Below, one piece after another: positions 1 through 5,736 of a DNA stretch of 7,302 bases. The position numbers were made by a program, and so were the translations under genes. A model generated the notes under the pieces. That model saw nothing but the letters and a program-made list of their open reading frames with translations. It was not told the DNA's origin and searched no databases. This DNA is from Desulfobacca acetoxidans (GTDB taxonomy: Bacteria; Desulfobacterota; Desulfobaccia; Desulfobaccales; 0-14-0-80-60-11), in assembly GCA_020723225.1 (NCBI GenBank), contig DYJG01000073.1, positions 1 through 7,302 on the forward strand, in the 5' to 3' direction. Within the stretch, counting starts at the first letter, position 1. Each line of letters opens with the position of its first letter.

Positions 1-928
1 CGGAGCGCACCTCCCCCAGGATGATGCGGTCCGGCCGCATCCGCAGGGCGTTCTTCACTAAATCCCTCTGGGTGATTTCTCCCATGCCCTCCAGGTTGGC
101 GGGGCGGGTCTCCAGGCGGACGACGTGTTCCTGCTGCAACTGCAGTTCAGCGGAATCTTCAATGGTGACGATACGTTCATCATTGGGGATGAAGCTGGAG
201 AGCACATTGAGAAAGGTCGTCTTCCCGGTGCCGGTGCCACCGGAGATGAGGACATTGAGCCGGGCCTGGACCATGGCCTCCAAGACCATGGCGATGTCCT
301 GGGTGATGGAGCCGAACCCGATCAGGTTGTGCACCCGGATGGGGTCCCGGGCGAATTTACGGATGGAGAGCGACGGGCCGTCCAGGGCGAGCGGAGGGAT
401 AATGGCGTTCACCCGGGAGCCGTCCGGCAGGCGGGCGTCCACCATGGGAGAAGATTCGTCAATGCGGCGGCCCACCCCGGCGGCGATCTTCTCGATGATT
501 TTCAGCAGATGGGCGTTGTCGTTAAAACGGATGTAGGAACGCTCCAATTTGCCTTTGCGCTCCACGAAGATCTGATCGTAGCCGTTCACCAGGATATCAT
601 TAACCGTATGGTCATGGAGCAAGGGTTCCAGGGGGCCGTAGCCCAACAATTCGTCCCGGATCTCCTTACACAACCTGTCTTTTTCCGGCAGCGGCAGCGC
701 CAGATTTTCTTCCGCCAGGATGATATCCACGCCCCGGCGCAGATCCTCCTGCAGCAGCTTATCTTCCGTGTCCGCCAACCGGGAGAGGTCCAGGAGGTTG
801 ATGAGCCGGTAATGAATCTTCCCCTTCAATTCATTAAAGGCGCTCTCTTTCTGGTCGTCGCCGCGACCGGCGGCCATCCCCCGGTCCGTTGCCGGGGATC
901 GCTCCCGAATACGGGCCATGATTCCCAT
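1..928 (-). CDS. cpaF: Tad pilus motor ATPase CpaF/TadA, C-terminus beyond window
   Basis: This is the cytoplasmic hexameric secretion ATPase (GspE/VirB11 superfamily) that powers Flp pilus assembly through TadB/TadC. I read 309 codons; the gene is open at the left edge, so roughly the last third of a usual 430-480 aa protein is missing. The N-terminal part holds the CpaF-type lead-in (ELLGYGPLEPLL, then NDILVNG). Walker A is GGTGTGKTT at residues 230-238, the Asp box IED is at 256-258, and Walker B RIILGEVRS ends the visible part at 301-309 with E306 as the expected catalytic Glu. The start is ATG 928-926, preceded by a GGGAAGAG-like ribosome site; a second in-frame ATG lies three codons in (919). 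It begins 2 bp after the cpaE stop, so translational coupling is likely. The family call is certain; the truncation is a window effect. Confidence 0.97.
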   Translation of the reverse strand, partial: MGIMARIRERSPATDRGMAAGRGDDQKESAFNELKGKIHYRLINLLDLSRLADTEDKLLQEDLRRGVDIILAEENLALPLPEKDRLCKEIRDELLGYGPLEPLLHDHTVNDILVNGYDQIFVERKGKLERSYIRFNDNAHLLKIIEKIAAGVGRRIDESSPMVDARLPDGSRVNAIIPPLALDGPSLSIRKFARDPIRVHNLIGFGSITQDIAMVLEAMVQARLNVLISGGTGTGKTTFLNVLSSFIPNDERIVTIEDSAELQLQQEHVVRLETRPANLEGMGEITQRDLVKNALRMRPDRIILGEVRS

Positions 929-930
929 AG

Positions 931-2106
931 CTAACTCTTCCCTACCAAACGCTTGATCCACTTCAGGCCGGACCCGGCGTTCTTGGCTTCATCCCCCAGC
1001 AGTCTGCCGGCAATAGTTCTTAACTCCTGACAAACGGTGTGACGAGGCGCTATCTCCCCCATAGGACGGCCCTCATTGATGCAGCGTCCCACCTGCTGGG
1101 GATCGAAGGTGATCTTGCTGGTAATTTCCCGCCCCAGGAAGCCCACCACCTCTGCCTCCCCCAAATCTCCCCGCTTCTGCCAGGAGTTGAGGATAACCTC
1201 GGACCTCACCCCTCCCAGATCCAGCAAATGGAGCAATTCCAACAACTTCTTGGCGTTGGAGAGCGCCGGGATACTGGGGTTGGTCACCAATAGAATATCG
1301 TCGGACAGCTCCAATGCCTTCAAGGTGACTTCGTCCATCTGGTGGCAGCAGTCCAACAGAATCCAACTGAAGAGGCGGGTATTTTTCAGGTAGCGCAGGA
1401 CTTTTTCAAAATGCTCCCCGCTGACCGCCTCCGCTTCCTCCAGTCTCGAGGGAGCCGGCAAGATGCTGAGATACTTGTCATAGGAGTGGAACAGGCTCTG
1501 GAGATAGGCTTTATCCAGACGCTCAAAATTTTCTATCACATCAATGACGGTATACTTGGGTTGCACATCGTAAAAATAGATTACCTGCCCATAACGCAGG
1601 TCCAGGTCCAGCAACAGCACCTGTCCCTTCTGCTCCTGGGCCAGCAAGTGGGCGACGTTGGTGGCGATGAAGGTGTTGCCCACCCCCCCTTTGCTGCCCA
1701 GGAAAGAGACCACCCGGGTGGTTTCCGCCACTTCCAGGCTGGCATCCGGGGTGGGCAGCCGGTCCAGGGCCTCTTGAAATTCCTCAACGCGGATCGGGAA
1801 GGAAAAGCATTCCTTTACTCCCAGCCGCAGGGCCTTCCAAAGGCTGTTGGTGGTGATTTCGTGCAAAAATAGAAAGATGGAGGGGCTTTTCGGATCAGCC
1901 GCGGTCTTTTCGATCCAGCGGTCGAGCTTGGCGTCGTCTTCCTGGTATTCCAGAAAGACGACGTCGGTCCCGGAGTTCACCCGTGCGGGGAGATTGGCCA
2001 AACTCTGGGTGTCCACCAACATTCCCTGACGGGAAGTATTGATGATCTTCTGTAGATACTCCCCATTCTCCTTGGAATGGTAGTAGAGAGAAAATCGAAT
2101 GGCCAT
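931..2106 (-). CDS. cpaE: Tad pilus localisation ATPase CpaE/TadZ (ParA/MinD superfamily)
   Basis: This 391-aa protein has a receiver-like N-terminal domain (about residues 1-125) and a ParA/MinD-type ATPase domain (about 130-375). TadZ/CpaE proteins mark the pole or site where the Tad machine assembles. The deviant Walker A reads GSKGGVGNT at 137-145: the signature lysine K139 is kept, but N144 stands where the second P-loop lysine would be. This loss is known in TadZ proteins, which are described as atypical ATPases. LLLDLDL at 164-170 is the A' motif and SWILLDC near 247-253 is the Walker B-like strand. The only usable start is ATG 2106; its AAGGAG sits directly against the ATG with no spacer, which is unusually tight. 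The next in-frame codons upstream lead to a stop with no better start. It lies 88 bp after cpaB and 2 bp before cpaF. Confidence 0.95.
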   Translation of the reverse strand: MAIRFSLYYHSKENGEYLQKIINTSRQGMLVDTQSLANLPARVNSGTDVVFLEYQEDDAKLDRWIEKTAADPKSPSIFLFLHEITTNSLWKALRLGVKECFSFPIRVEEFQEALDRLPTPDASLEVAETTRVVSFLGSKGGVGNTFIATNVAHLLAQEQKGQVLLLDLDLRYGQVIYFYDVQPKYTVIDVIENFERLDKAYLQSLFHSYDKYLSILPAPSRLEEAEAVSGEHFEKVLRYLKNTRLFSWILLDCCHQMDEVTLKALELSDDILLVTNPSIPALSNAKKLLELLHLLDLGGVRSEVILNSWQKRGDLGEAEVVGFLGREITSKITFDPQQVGRCINEGRPMGEIAPRHTVCQELRTIAGRLLGDEAKNAGSGLKWIKRLVGKS

Positions 2107-2127
2107 CTCCTTGTTCCATCCCTGGGG

Positions 2128-2151
2128 TGGATCGGCCGTGGCAATGATCCA
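2128..2151 (-). repeat. Small inverted repeat in the cpaB-cpaE spacer
   Basis: TGGATC and GATCCA form a 6-bp inverted repeat around a 12-nt loop, within the 88-bp gap between cpaB and cpaE. No U-run follows, so it does not look like an intrinsic terminator. I saw no gene in this gap; the secretin gene often found here is absent. A role in mRNA processing is possible but not shown. Confidence 0.35.
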
Positions 2152-2194
2152 TCAGAAGCTCACGGACTGCTGATGCCGGCGCTCCTTCTTATTC

Positions 2195-3106
2195 TCAAAA
2201 AGGCGGTGAAGATGATGGCGTGGTGCGCACCGGTTCTTTATTTCCTGGACGACTTCCCTGATCCTGGGGTTGCGTTTTCCGCGCAAGCGGCCGGAAAGAA
2301 TCCAGATAGCTCACGTCCTCCACCTTCTGGCGCCGGATGATTTGCACAGCCGGCCCGGTGGCCGGCCCGATTTCCTCCTCGCCGGCCTTGAATAACTTGG
2401 AGGTTTTAACCCCCTGGGTCTCCGTGGGATTTTCATCCTTTTGGCTTCGGAGCACCAGGGAGAGATGGCTTTCCTGGGCCGCCAGGGCCAGGCGCTCCCC
2501 TTCCTCCGGGGTCACTTCCAGGGTGACCGTGGGGACAATATGGGGTTTGCCGTCGGGATCCTTTTCAATAATTTTCTGCCCGGTGCCCAGCACCCGCACA
2601 TTTTCCAATACTGTCTTGGCCAAAGGATCGTTGCTGTATTCTCCCCGGTTGATGGCGGCTATCACGTCCACCCGGTTGTTGGGGATGATAAAGCCCGCCA
2701 CTCCCGAAGCTTCGTCCACTTTCACGGTCATGGCCCGTTTGTCGGGAGGAACCAGGGCCACCATGCCGGCGGGGGTGCCCTGGGGCGCCAGCTTGGGCTC
2801 CAGGATGGGTTCCCCGGCGTTCATGGGCAGCGTCGTCACCCGTCCGGCCAACTGGTCCACTCTGCCGAAGCTGCCTTTGGGACAGGTTGCCTGGGGCCAT
2901 TGGACTACGCTTAGGTGCTCCGCCCTTAAGGCATTGGCCGGCTCGATATCCTTGGTTGCCACCACCACCGGAGACGTGGGTACTTTGGCTGCCTGCTCCA
3001 CCTGCCGCTGGGATTGGGACTTCATCCAACCCAGGGCCATGAAGGTAGCGGTGGCCCCGAAGACCAGGGCCATCAGAAGCCATAGCCAGGGAGGTAAGCG
3101 ACGCAT
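2195..3106 (-). CDS. cpaB: Flp pilus assembly protein CpaB/RcpC
   Basis: This is the inner-membrane-anchored periplasmic Tad assembly protein. It has a basic N-terminus and one membrane segment (WLWLLMALVFGATATFMAL, near residues 7-25). A SAF-type domain follows (PVVVATKDIEPANALRAEHL), then the RcpC-type region with VALVPPDKRAMTV, IIPNNRVDVIA and TVTLEVTPEEGERLALA. The tail from about residue 265 is polar and proline-rich, ending SSSPPF. I chose ATG 3106-3104 (303 aa) because GGAG lies 8 nt upstream. An in-frame GTG at 3115 would add three residues and overlap the tadE stop as GTGA, but its GGAG would abut the start with no spacer. In many Tad loci this protein is encoded beside the RcpA secretin; no secretin gene follows here. 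Confidence 0.93.
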   Translation of the reverse strand: MRRLPPWLWLLMALVFGATATFMALGWMKSQSQRQVEQAAKVPTSPVVVATKDIEPANALRAEHLSVVQWPQATCPKGSFGRVDQLAGRVTTLPMNAGEPILEPKLAPQGTPAGMVALVPPDKRAMTVKVDEASGVAGFIIPNNRVDVIAAINRGEYSNDPLAKTVLENVRVLGTGQKIIEKDPDGKPHIVPTVTLEVTPEEGERLALAAQESHLSLVLRSQKDENPTETQGVKTSKLFKAGEEEIGPATGPAVQIIRRQKVEDVSYLDSFRPLARKTQPQDQGSRPGNKEPVRTTPSSSPPF

Positions 3107-3111
3107 ATTGA

Positions 3112-3528
3112 TCACTCCATATACATGACGGTAGTGGCTGTCAGGTTGAGGTCCGCCATTTTTCCAGCCAAATAATTGTTAATATTCTGGGGCAAGACGC
3201 AAAACTTATAGGTATAAGTCACATCCACGGTCAAAGCGTTGCCGCTGGCGCCTCCTGCTCCGGTGACCGCCACGTTGGCGTCATCTGTCAGACCGGAGAG
3301 GTTAAGATATTTCCGGACTTCGGTGGTAATTTCAGTCGAGGTCCTCCGGGGGTTGCAATAGACCACGCCGTACCTGGCCCCTTCCCGGGCGGCATGGGTC
3401 AACATCCCCTTGGTGTAGAGAATCATCCCGAATTCCACGATGGCAAAGAGCAGGGCGACGAACAAGGGGGCGATGAGGGCAAATTCCACCGCGCTGGCGC
3501 CCCTCTGGCTCCGATCAGCGCTCTTCAT
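3112..3528 (-). CDS. tadE: TadE-like minor pilin / pseudopilin
   Basis: This 138-aa protein has a short basic leader (MKSADRSQRG), then ASAVEFALIAPLF and a hydrophobic helix to about residue 35. The rest is periplasmic and includes THAAREGARYGVVY, typical of TadE/TadG-like proteins. The G|ASAVE junction with Glu at +5 matches the prepilin-peptidase (TadV) cleavage site of TadE pseudopilins, and it copies the site in the flp product next door. Two cysteines (YCNP and KFCVLP) could form a disulfide. I start at ATG 3528 because GGAGG lies 5 nt upstream. An in-frame ATG at 3546 would add six residues (MFPEGI) that span this ribosome site. Its position between flp and cpaB is unusual, since tadE commonly lies near the end of tad operons. 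The stop ends 5 bp before the cpaB ATG. Confidence 0.93.
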   Translation of the reverse strand: MKSADRSQRGASAVEFALIAPLFVALLFAIVEFGMILYTKGMLTHAAREGARYGVVYCNPRRTSTEITTEVRKYLNLSGLTDDANVAVTGAGGASGNALTVDVTYTYKFCVLPQNINNYLAGKMADLNLTATTVMYME

Positions 3529-3563
3529 AATTCCCTCCGGGAACATGCTTGCCCTACTCAGGA

Positions 3564-3609
3564 AACAGGCCCCGTGCCACTCCCGGTTTCTGAGCAGCAG
3601 GGGCCCGTT
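3564..3609 (-). promoter_or_regulatory. 18-bp RNA hairpin between flp and tadE (attenuator or mRNA-stability element)
   Basis: Read as minus-strand RNA, AACGGGCCCC (3609-3600) pairs with GGGGCCUGUU (3573-3564), with one G-U pair. After a single bulged C (3574) the stem continues as UGCUGCUC (3599-3592) with GAGUGGCA (3582-3575), including two G-U pairs. The loop is 9 nt (3591-3583). Only UUUCC follows, a poor U-tract, so full termination is unlikely. Partial termination, or a 3' barrier protecting the flp mRNA, fits its place between the abundant pilin and the low-copy assembly genes. Confidence 0.7.
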
Positions 3610-3637
3610 CCCTGCATCCCTAGATGGTCAGAGCGTC

Positions 3638-3820
3638 TTAGCTGCCAGTGCCGACACTCGTGGCGACGTTTTGGAACATGGTGCTCAGATTCTGGCCCAA
3701 CAGGGTTACCGAACCGATGATGACCGCGGCAATCAAAGCGACCAGGAGGCCGTATTCCACAGCGCTGGCGCCTTCTTCTTCACGGATGAAATTCTTGATT
3801 TTGGTGAGCAGGTTCTTCAT
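3638..3820 (-). CDS. flp: Flp-family type IVb major pilin
   Basis: This 60-aa prepilin has a 17-residue leader, MKNLLTKIKNFIREEEG. Mature pilin (43 aa) begins at ASAVEYG, with the Flp hallmark Glu5-Tyr6, followed by a hydrophobic helix LLVALIAAVIIGSVTLLG and a short polar tail NLSTMFQNVATSVGTGS. TadV-type peptidase would cleave after Gly17; no such gene is in the window. I chose ATG 3820 because AAGGAG (3833-3828) sits 7 nt upstream. A longer in-frame ATG at 3862 would add 14 residues translated from the ribosome site itself and would spoil the leader. It is the first clear gene of the tad operon, about 150 nt downstream of the riboswitch terminator. A strong hairpin follows, as expected for a gene needed in excess over its neighbours. 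Confidence 0.96.
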   Translation of the reverse strand: MKNLLTKIKNFIREEEGASAVEYGLLVALIAAVIIGSVTLLGQNLSTMFQNVATSVGTGS

Positions 3821-3827
3821 TTTTTTT

Positions 3828-3833
3828 CTCCTT
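3828..3833 (-). promoter_or_regulatory. flp ribosome binding site
   Basis: AAGGAG, then seven A residues, then the flp ATG. The strong match and ideal spacing decide the pilin start. Confidence 0.85.
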
Positions 3834-3877
3834 GCAAATTTTGTGTTGCGAGTCTGATGCAAATGCGTCGGTTCATA

Positions 3878-3931
3878 AGGACCACTTCAGTTGACAGCAT
3901 CGATTAAGTATTGTTTGGTCCTCACCTCCTT
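3878..3931 (-). promoter_or_regulatory. Orphan extended Shine-Dalgarno plus inverted repeat in the flp leader
   Basis: Minus-strand RNA AAGGAGGUGA (3931-3922) matches the anti-Shine-Dalgarno tail of typical bacterial 16S rRNA over all ten bases. No AUG, GUG or UUG lies at usable linear distance, and flp begins about 100 nt further on with its own site. Directly against it, AGGACCA (3922-3916) can pair with UGGUCCU (3884-3878) around a 31-nt loop. Possible roles are a 5' mRNA stabiliser of the STAB-SD kind, a ribosome standby site, or a site that reaches a leader AUG at 3876 when the hairpin folds. The sequence match is certain; the function is inferred. Confidence 0.5.
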
Positions 3932-3970
3932 ATAGAGATACGGGGTTTTTTCCGGCTCACCGAGCTCACC

Positions 3971-3999
3971 AAAAATCGGCTCAGGAATGTCACCCGAGC
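3971..3999 (-). terminator. Intrinsic terminator, likely riboswitch expression platform
   Basis: In minus-strand RNA GCUCGGG (3999-3993) pairs with CCUGAGC (3985-3979) over 7 bp with one G-U pair and a 7-nt loop. CGA and five U residues follow (3975-3971). It lies 12 nt beyond the riboswitch 3' end and upstream of flp, so it can control read-through into the pilus operon. The 5' arm with its flank (CUCGGGUG, 3998-3991) is also complementary, with one bulged G, to CACCGAG (4106-4100) in the 5' strand of the aptamer closing helix. This offers a mutually exclusive antiterminator pairing. Confidence 0.8.
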
Positions 4000-4011
4000 T
4001 GTTTTCTCTAT

Positions 4012-4110
4012 GGCGTCCACTTCGGCAGTCCCGCTGCCTTGACCCTGAAGGTTTTAGGCCGGTGACTTTGCGCCCTGCCCTTTCGGACAGTTTGCCTTTC
4101 TCGGTGGCCT
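4012..4110 (-). promoter_or_regulatory. GEMM-I (cyclic-di-GMP-I) riboswitch aptamer
   Basis: The minus strand carries the conserved GEMM core in order. First is GGCAAAC (4096-4090). Next is a 6-bp hairpin CUGUCC-GAAA-GGGCAG (4090-4075) with the GAAA tetraloop. The junction GGGCGCAAAG follows, then CACCGGCCUAAA, which carries the tetraloop-receptor segment. After a variable loop comes the last hairpin GGCAG-CGGGA-CUGCC (4038-4024) followed by GAAG. A closing helix can form between CCAC (4107-4104) and GUGG (4020-4017). Aligned by memory to the V. cholerae Vc2 aptamer, the base equivalent to G20 is G, favouring c-di-GMP over the G20A-type cGAMP-binding GEMM-Ib class; this assignment is less sure than the family. 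It lies between the divergent promoter region and a terminator ahead of flp, so it most likely ties Tad pilus expression to c-di-GMP. Confidence 0.92.
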
Positions 4111-4140
4111 CCGTTTTCTGGTTTTCTTATCGGCAGGTTT

Positions 4141-4310
4141 CTCCACGGGCTTAAATAATCCCGAATAAATTTTTTATAGGTAATTATGAGGATAATCTTA
4201 GAGAACTATTTATTTCCCTCAAAGTTGCCTGGGGAGGACGCCCACCCCATAGGATATCTTATTGTATTAAATAGATAATTAATTATATCCACCAGATCTT
4301 GCTATTTCTT
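4141..4310. other. AT-rich divergent regulatory region
   Basis: This is the only clearly AT-rich stretch in the window, between the pilus leader (minus) and the AAA+ gene (plus). It has an inverted repeat GGATAT (4252-4257) / ATATCC (4285-4290). Nested inside is an imperfect one, TATCTTATT (4255-4263) against AATAGATA (4270-4277) with one bulged T. It is a plausible place for promoters of both transcripts and a regulator site. The remaining bases up to 4407 hold a CCCCGGGG palindrome (4329-4336) and nothing else I can name. Confidence 0.5.
4195..4222 (-). promoter_or_regulatory. Candidate sigma-70-type promoter for the pilus leader
   Basis: Minus-strand TTGAGG (4222-4217) and TAAGAT (4200-4195) are 16 bp apart, each matching the consensus at four of six bases. 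A start near 4188 would put the riboswitch about 80 nt into the transcript. TATAAA at 4178-4173 is an alternative -10 with a poor -35. No -24/-12 sigma-54 pattern was seen. This is a weak call. Confidence 0.25.
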
Positions 4311-4423
4311 ATTGCCCCTCCCAGGATGCCCCGGGGTCCGGGTTTAAAGTTTTATCGCTATCGGGCCGATTTTCTGAAAGTATTCCTTTGCCCACTTTTG
4401 CCGGACCGGGAGGATGACGGACC

Positions 4424-5734
4424 ATGAGATTACAAACTGCGGCGGCCGCCGGGAAACCGGGGGGAGAGTCCTCCTGGCTCCACCGGCCTCAACCCCAATC
4501 TCTCAAGGAGGTGGGGGTGCCGGAAATCTTCCTGGCCAATCTCACTTTAAAACACACCTTTTATCTGGATGTCTTCGTCCTGGCTGATCTGGTGGACCGC
4601 CTGCGGCTGCCCACCACCATCGTCAACCAGTTGGTGGATTATCTCCGCAAGGAAAAATACGTGGAAGTGCGGGGGCCGGACGCCTTGCGGCCGGTGGCCA
4701 ACCCCTTGAGCCTGGCCAACCGCTATGCCCTCACCGATGGAGGCAAAAGGCGCGCGGGCCAGCTCCTGGAGTATGACGCTTATGTGGGGCCGGCGCCGGT
4801 AAGTCTTGAGGACTACTGGCACCAGGTCAGGCAACAGAGCATCAAGCTGGGCAAGGTCACGCCCTCCCGGTTAAAGGAGGCCTTCCAGGACCTGGTGATC
4901 TCCCCGGACCTCCTGGGGCTGCTGGGACCGGCCGCGGTCAGCGGCAAACCCCTGTTTCTCTACGGCCCCCCAGGTAACGGTAAAACCACCATTGCCTTAA
5001 GAATGGGCAAGATGTGGGACGACACGATTTTGGTCCCTTATGCCCTCTACGTGGAAGGCAACGTGATCCGCGTCTTTGACGAACTCTCCCATCCGACGGT
5101 GGGCGAATCCGGCCTCGAGCAGACAGACCGCCGCTGGGTGAAAAGCCGCCGCCCCGCGGTCCTGGTGGGCGGCGAACTGACCCTGGCCATGCTGGACCTG
5201 GCTTTCAACCCCACTTTGAAGTATTACGAGGCCCCTTTGCAGCTGAAGGCCAACAACGGCATGTTCATCGTCGACGACTTCGGCCGGCAGCAGATGTCCC
5301 CCCAGGAACTCCTCAACCGCTGGATCATCCCCCTGGAAAACCGCCAGGATTTCCTCTGCCTCCATACCGGCCACAAGTTCTCCATCCCCTTTGACCAGTT
5401 CCTGGTCTTCGCCACCAACCTGGAGCCCCGCACCCTGGTGGACGACGCCTTCCTGAGGCGCATCCGTTCCAAGGTGAAGGTGACCCACGTCACCAAGGAG
5501 CAATTCCTGGAAATCTTCAAAATCAACTGCCGGCAGTATCAGATAGATTACAACCAGGACGCGGTGGATTATCTGGTGGAAAACTTCTATGAGAAAACCC
5601 AGCGTTCCATGGATGCCTGCCATCCCCGGGATTTACTGGAACAAATTATTGATTATAGCTCCTTCAATCAGGTACCCCCCTCGCTCTCCCGGGAAAACCT
5701 GGATCGGGCCTGCCGTATCTACTTTGTCTATTAA
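4424..5734 (+). CDS. Winged-helix-like + AAA+ ATPase, function unknown
   Basis: This 436-aa soluble protein has two parts. Residues about 30-125 look like a winged-helix module (FVLADLVDRLRLPTTIVNQL, then RYALTDGGKRRAGQLLEYDAY). Residues about 150-436 are an AAA+ module. Walker A is GPPGNGKTT at 181-189 and Walker B is MFIVDDFGRQ at 280-289, with Asp-Asp instead of the usual Asp-Glu. Sensor 1 is LVFATN (N332), arginine-finger candidates are RRIRSK (345-350), and a sensor-2-like HPRDLLEQ has R402. About 95 residues separate Walker A from B, so there is an insertion (about 205-275, with VGGELTLAMLDLAF and YYEAPLQLKANNG). There is no GAFTGA loop, so it is not a sigma-54 activator. ATG 4424 has GGGAGG 10 nt upstream. 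It is transcribed away from the tad operon across the shared regulatory region; a regulatory or assembly role for the pilus is inference from position only. Confidence 0.85.
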   Translation: MRLQTAAAAGKPGGESSWLHRPQPQSLKEVGVPEIFLANLTLKHTFYLDVFVLADLVDRLRLPTTIVNQLVDYLRKEKYVEVRGPDALRPVANPLSLANRYALTDGGKRRAGQLLEYDAYVGPAPVSLEDYWHQVRQQSIKLGKVTPSRLKEAFQDLVISPDLLGLLGPAAVSGKPLFLYGPPGNGKTTIALRMGKMWDDTILVPYALYVEGNVIRVFDELSHPTVGESGLEQTDRRWVKSRRPAVLVGGELTLAMLDLAFNPTLKYYEAPLQLKANNGMFIVDDFGRQQMSPQELLNRWIIPLENRQDFLCLHTGHKFSIPFDQFLVFATNLEPRTLVDDAFLRRIRSKVKVTHVTKEQFLEIFKINCRQYQIDYNQDAVDYLVENFYEKTQRSMDACHPRDLLEQIIDYSSFNQVPPSLSRENLDRACRIYFVY

Positions 5735-5736
5735 TT

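Noticed and set aside
125..934. Long plus-strand open frame (269 codons)
   Set aside because: It lies antisense to cpaF, whose protein shows all expected motifs; the plus frame is a codon-bias shadow with no recognisable domain.
2337..3128. Long plus-strand open frame (263 codons)
   Set aside because: It is antisense to cpaB, which has a membrane anchor, SAF domain and ribosome site; the plus frame has no family resemblance.
3638..3862. 74-aa version of Flp starting at ATG 3862
   Set aside because: The extra 14 residues are read through the flp ribosome site, and the leader MKNLL...EEEG from ATG 3820 fits type IVb prepilins.
4145..4176. Plus-strand CGGG-loop-CCCG hairpin followed by a T-run, terminator-like
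   Set aside because: The stem is only 4 bp with a 10-nt AT loop, and no plus-strand gene ends upstream of it.
4282..4287. Perfect TATAAT on the minus strand
   Set aside because: No -35-like hexamer at 15-19 bp and no exact extended -10; it lies inside AT-rich inverted repeats where such a match is expected by chance.
3811..4423. CRISPR array, tRNA or attachment site in the long intergenic region
   Set aside because: No regularly spaced repeats, no tRNA cloverleaf, and no integrase or flanking duplication were found.
4997..5623. Minus-strand open frame (208 codons)
   Set aside because: It is antisense to the AAA+ gene with intact Walker and sensor motifs; its product is low-complexity and shows no domain.
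4424..5734. Sigma-54 enhancer-binding protein
   Set aside because: No GAFTGA motif in the AAA+ domain, no C-terminal Fis-type helix-turn-helix, and no -24/-12 promoter seen in the intergenic region.
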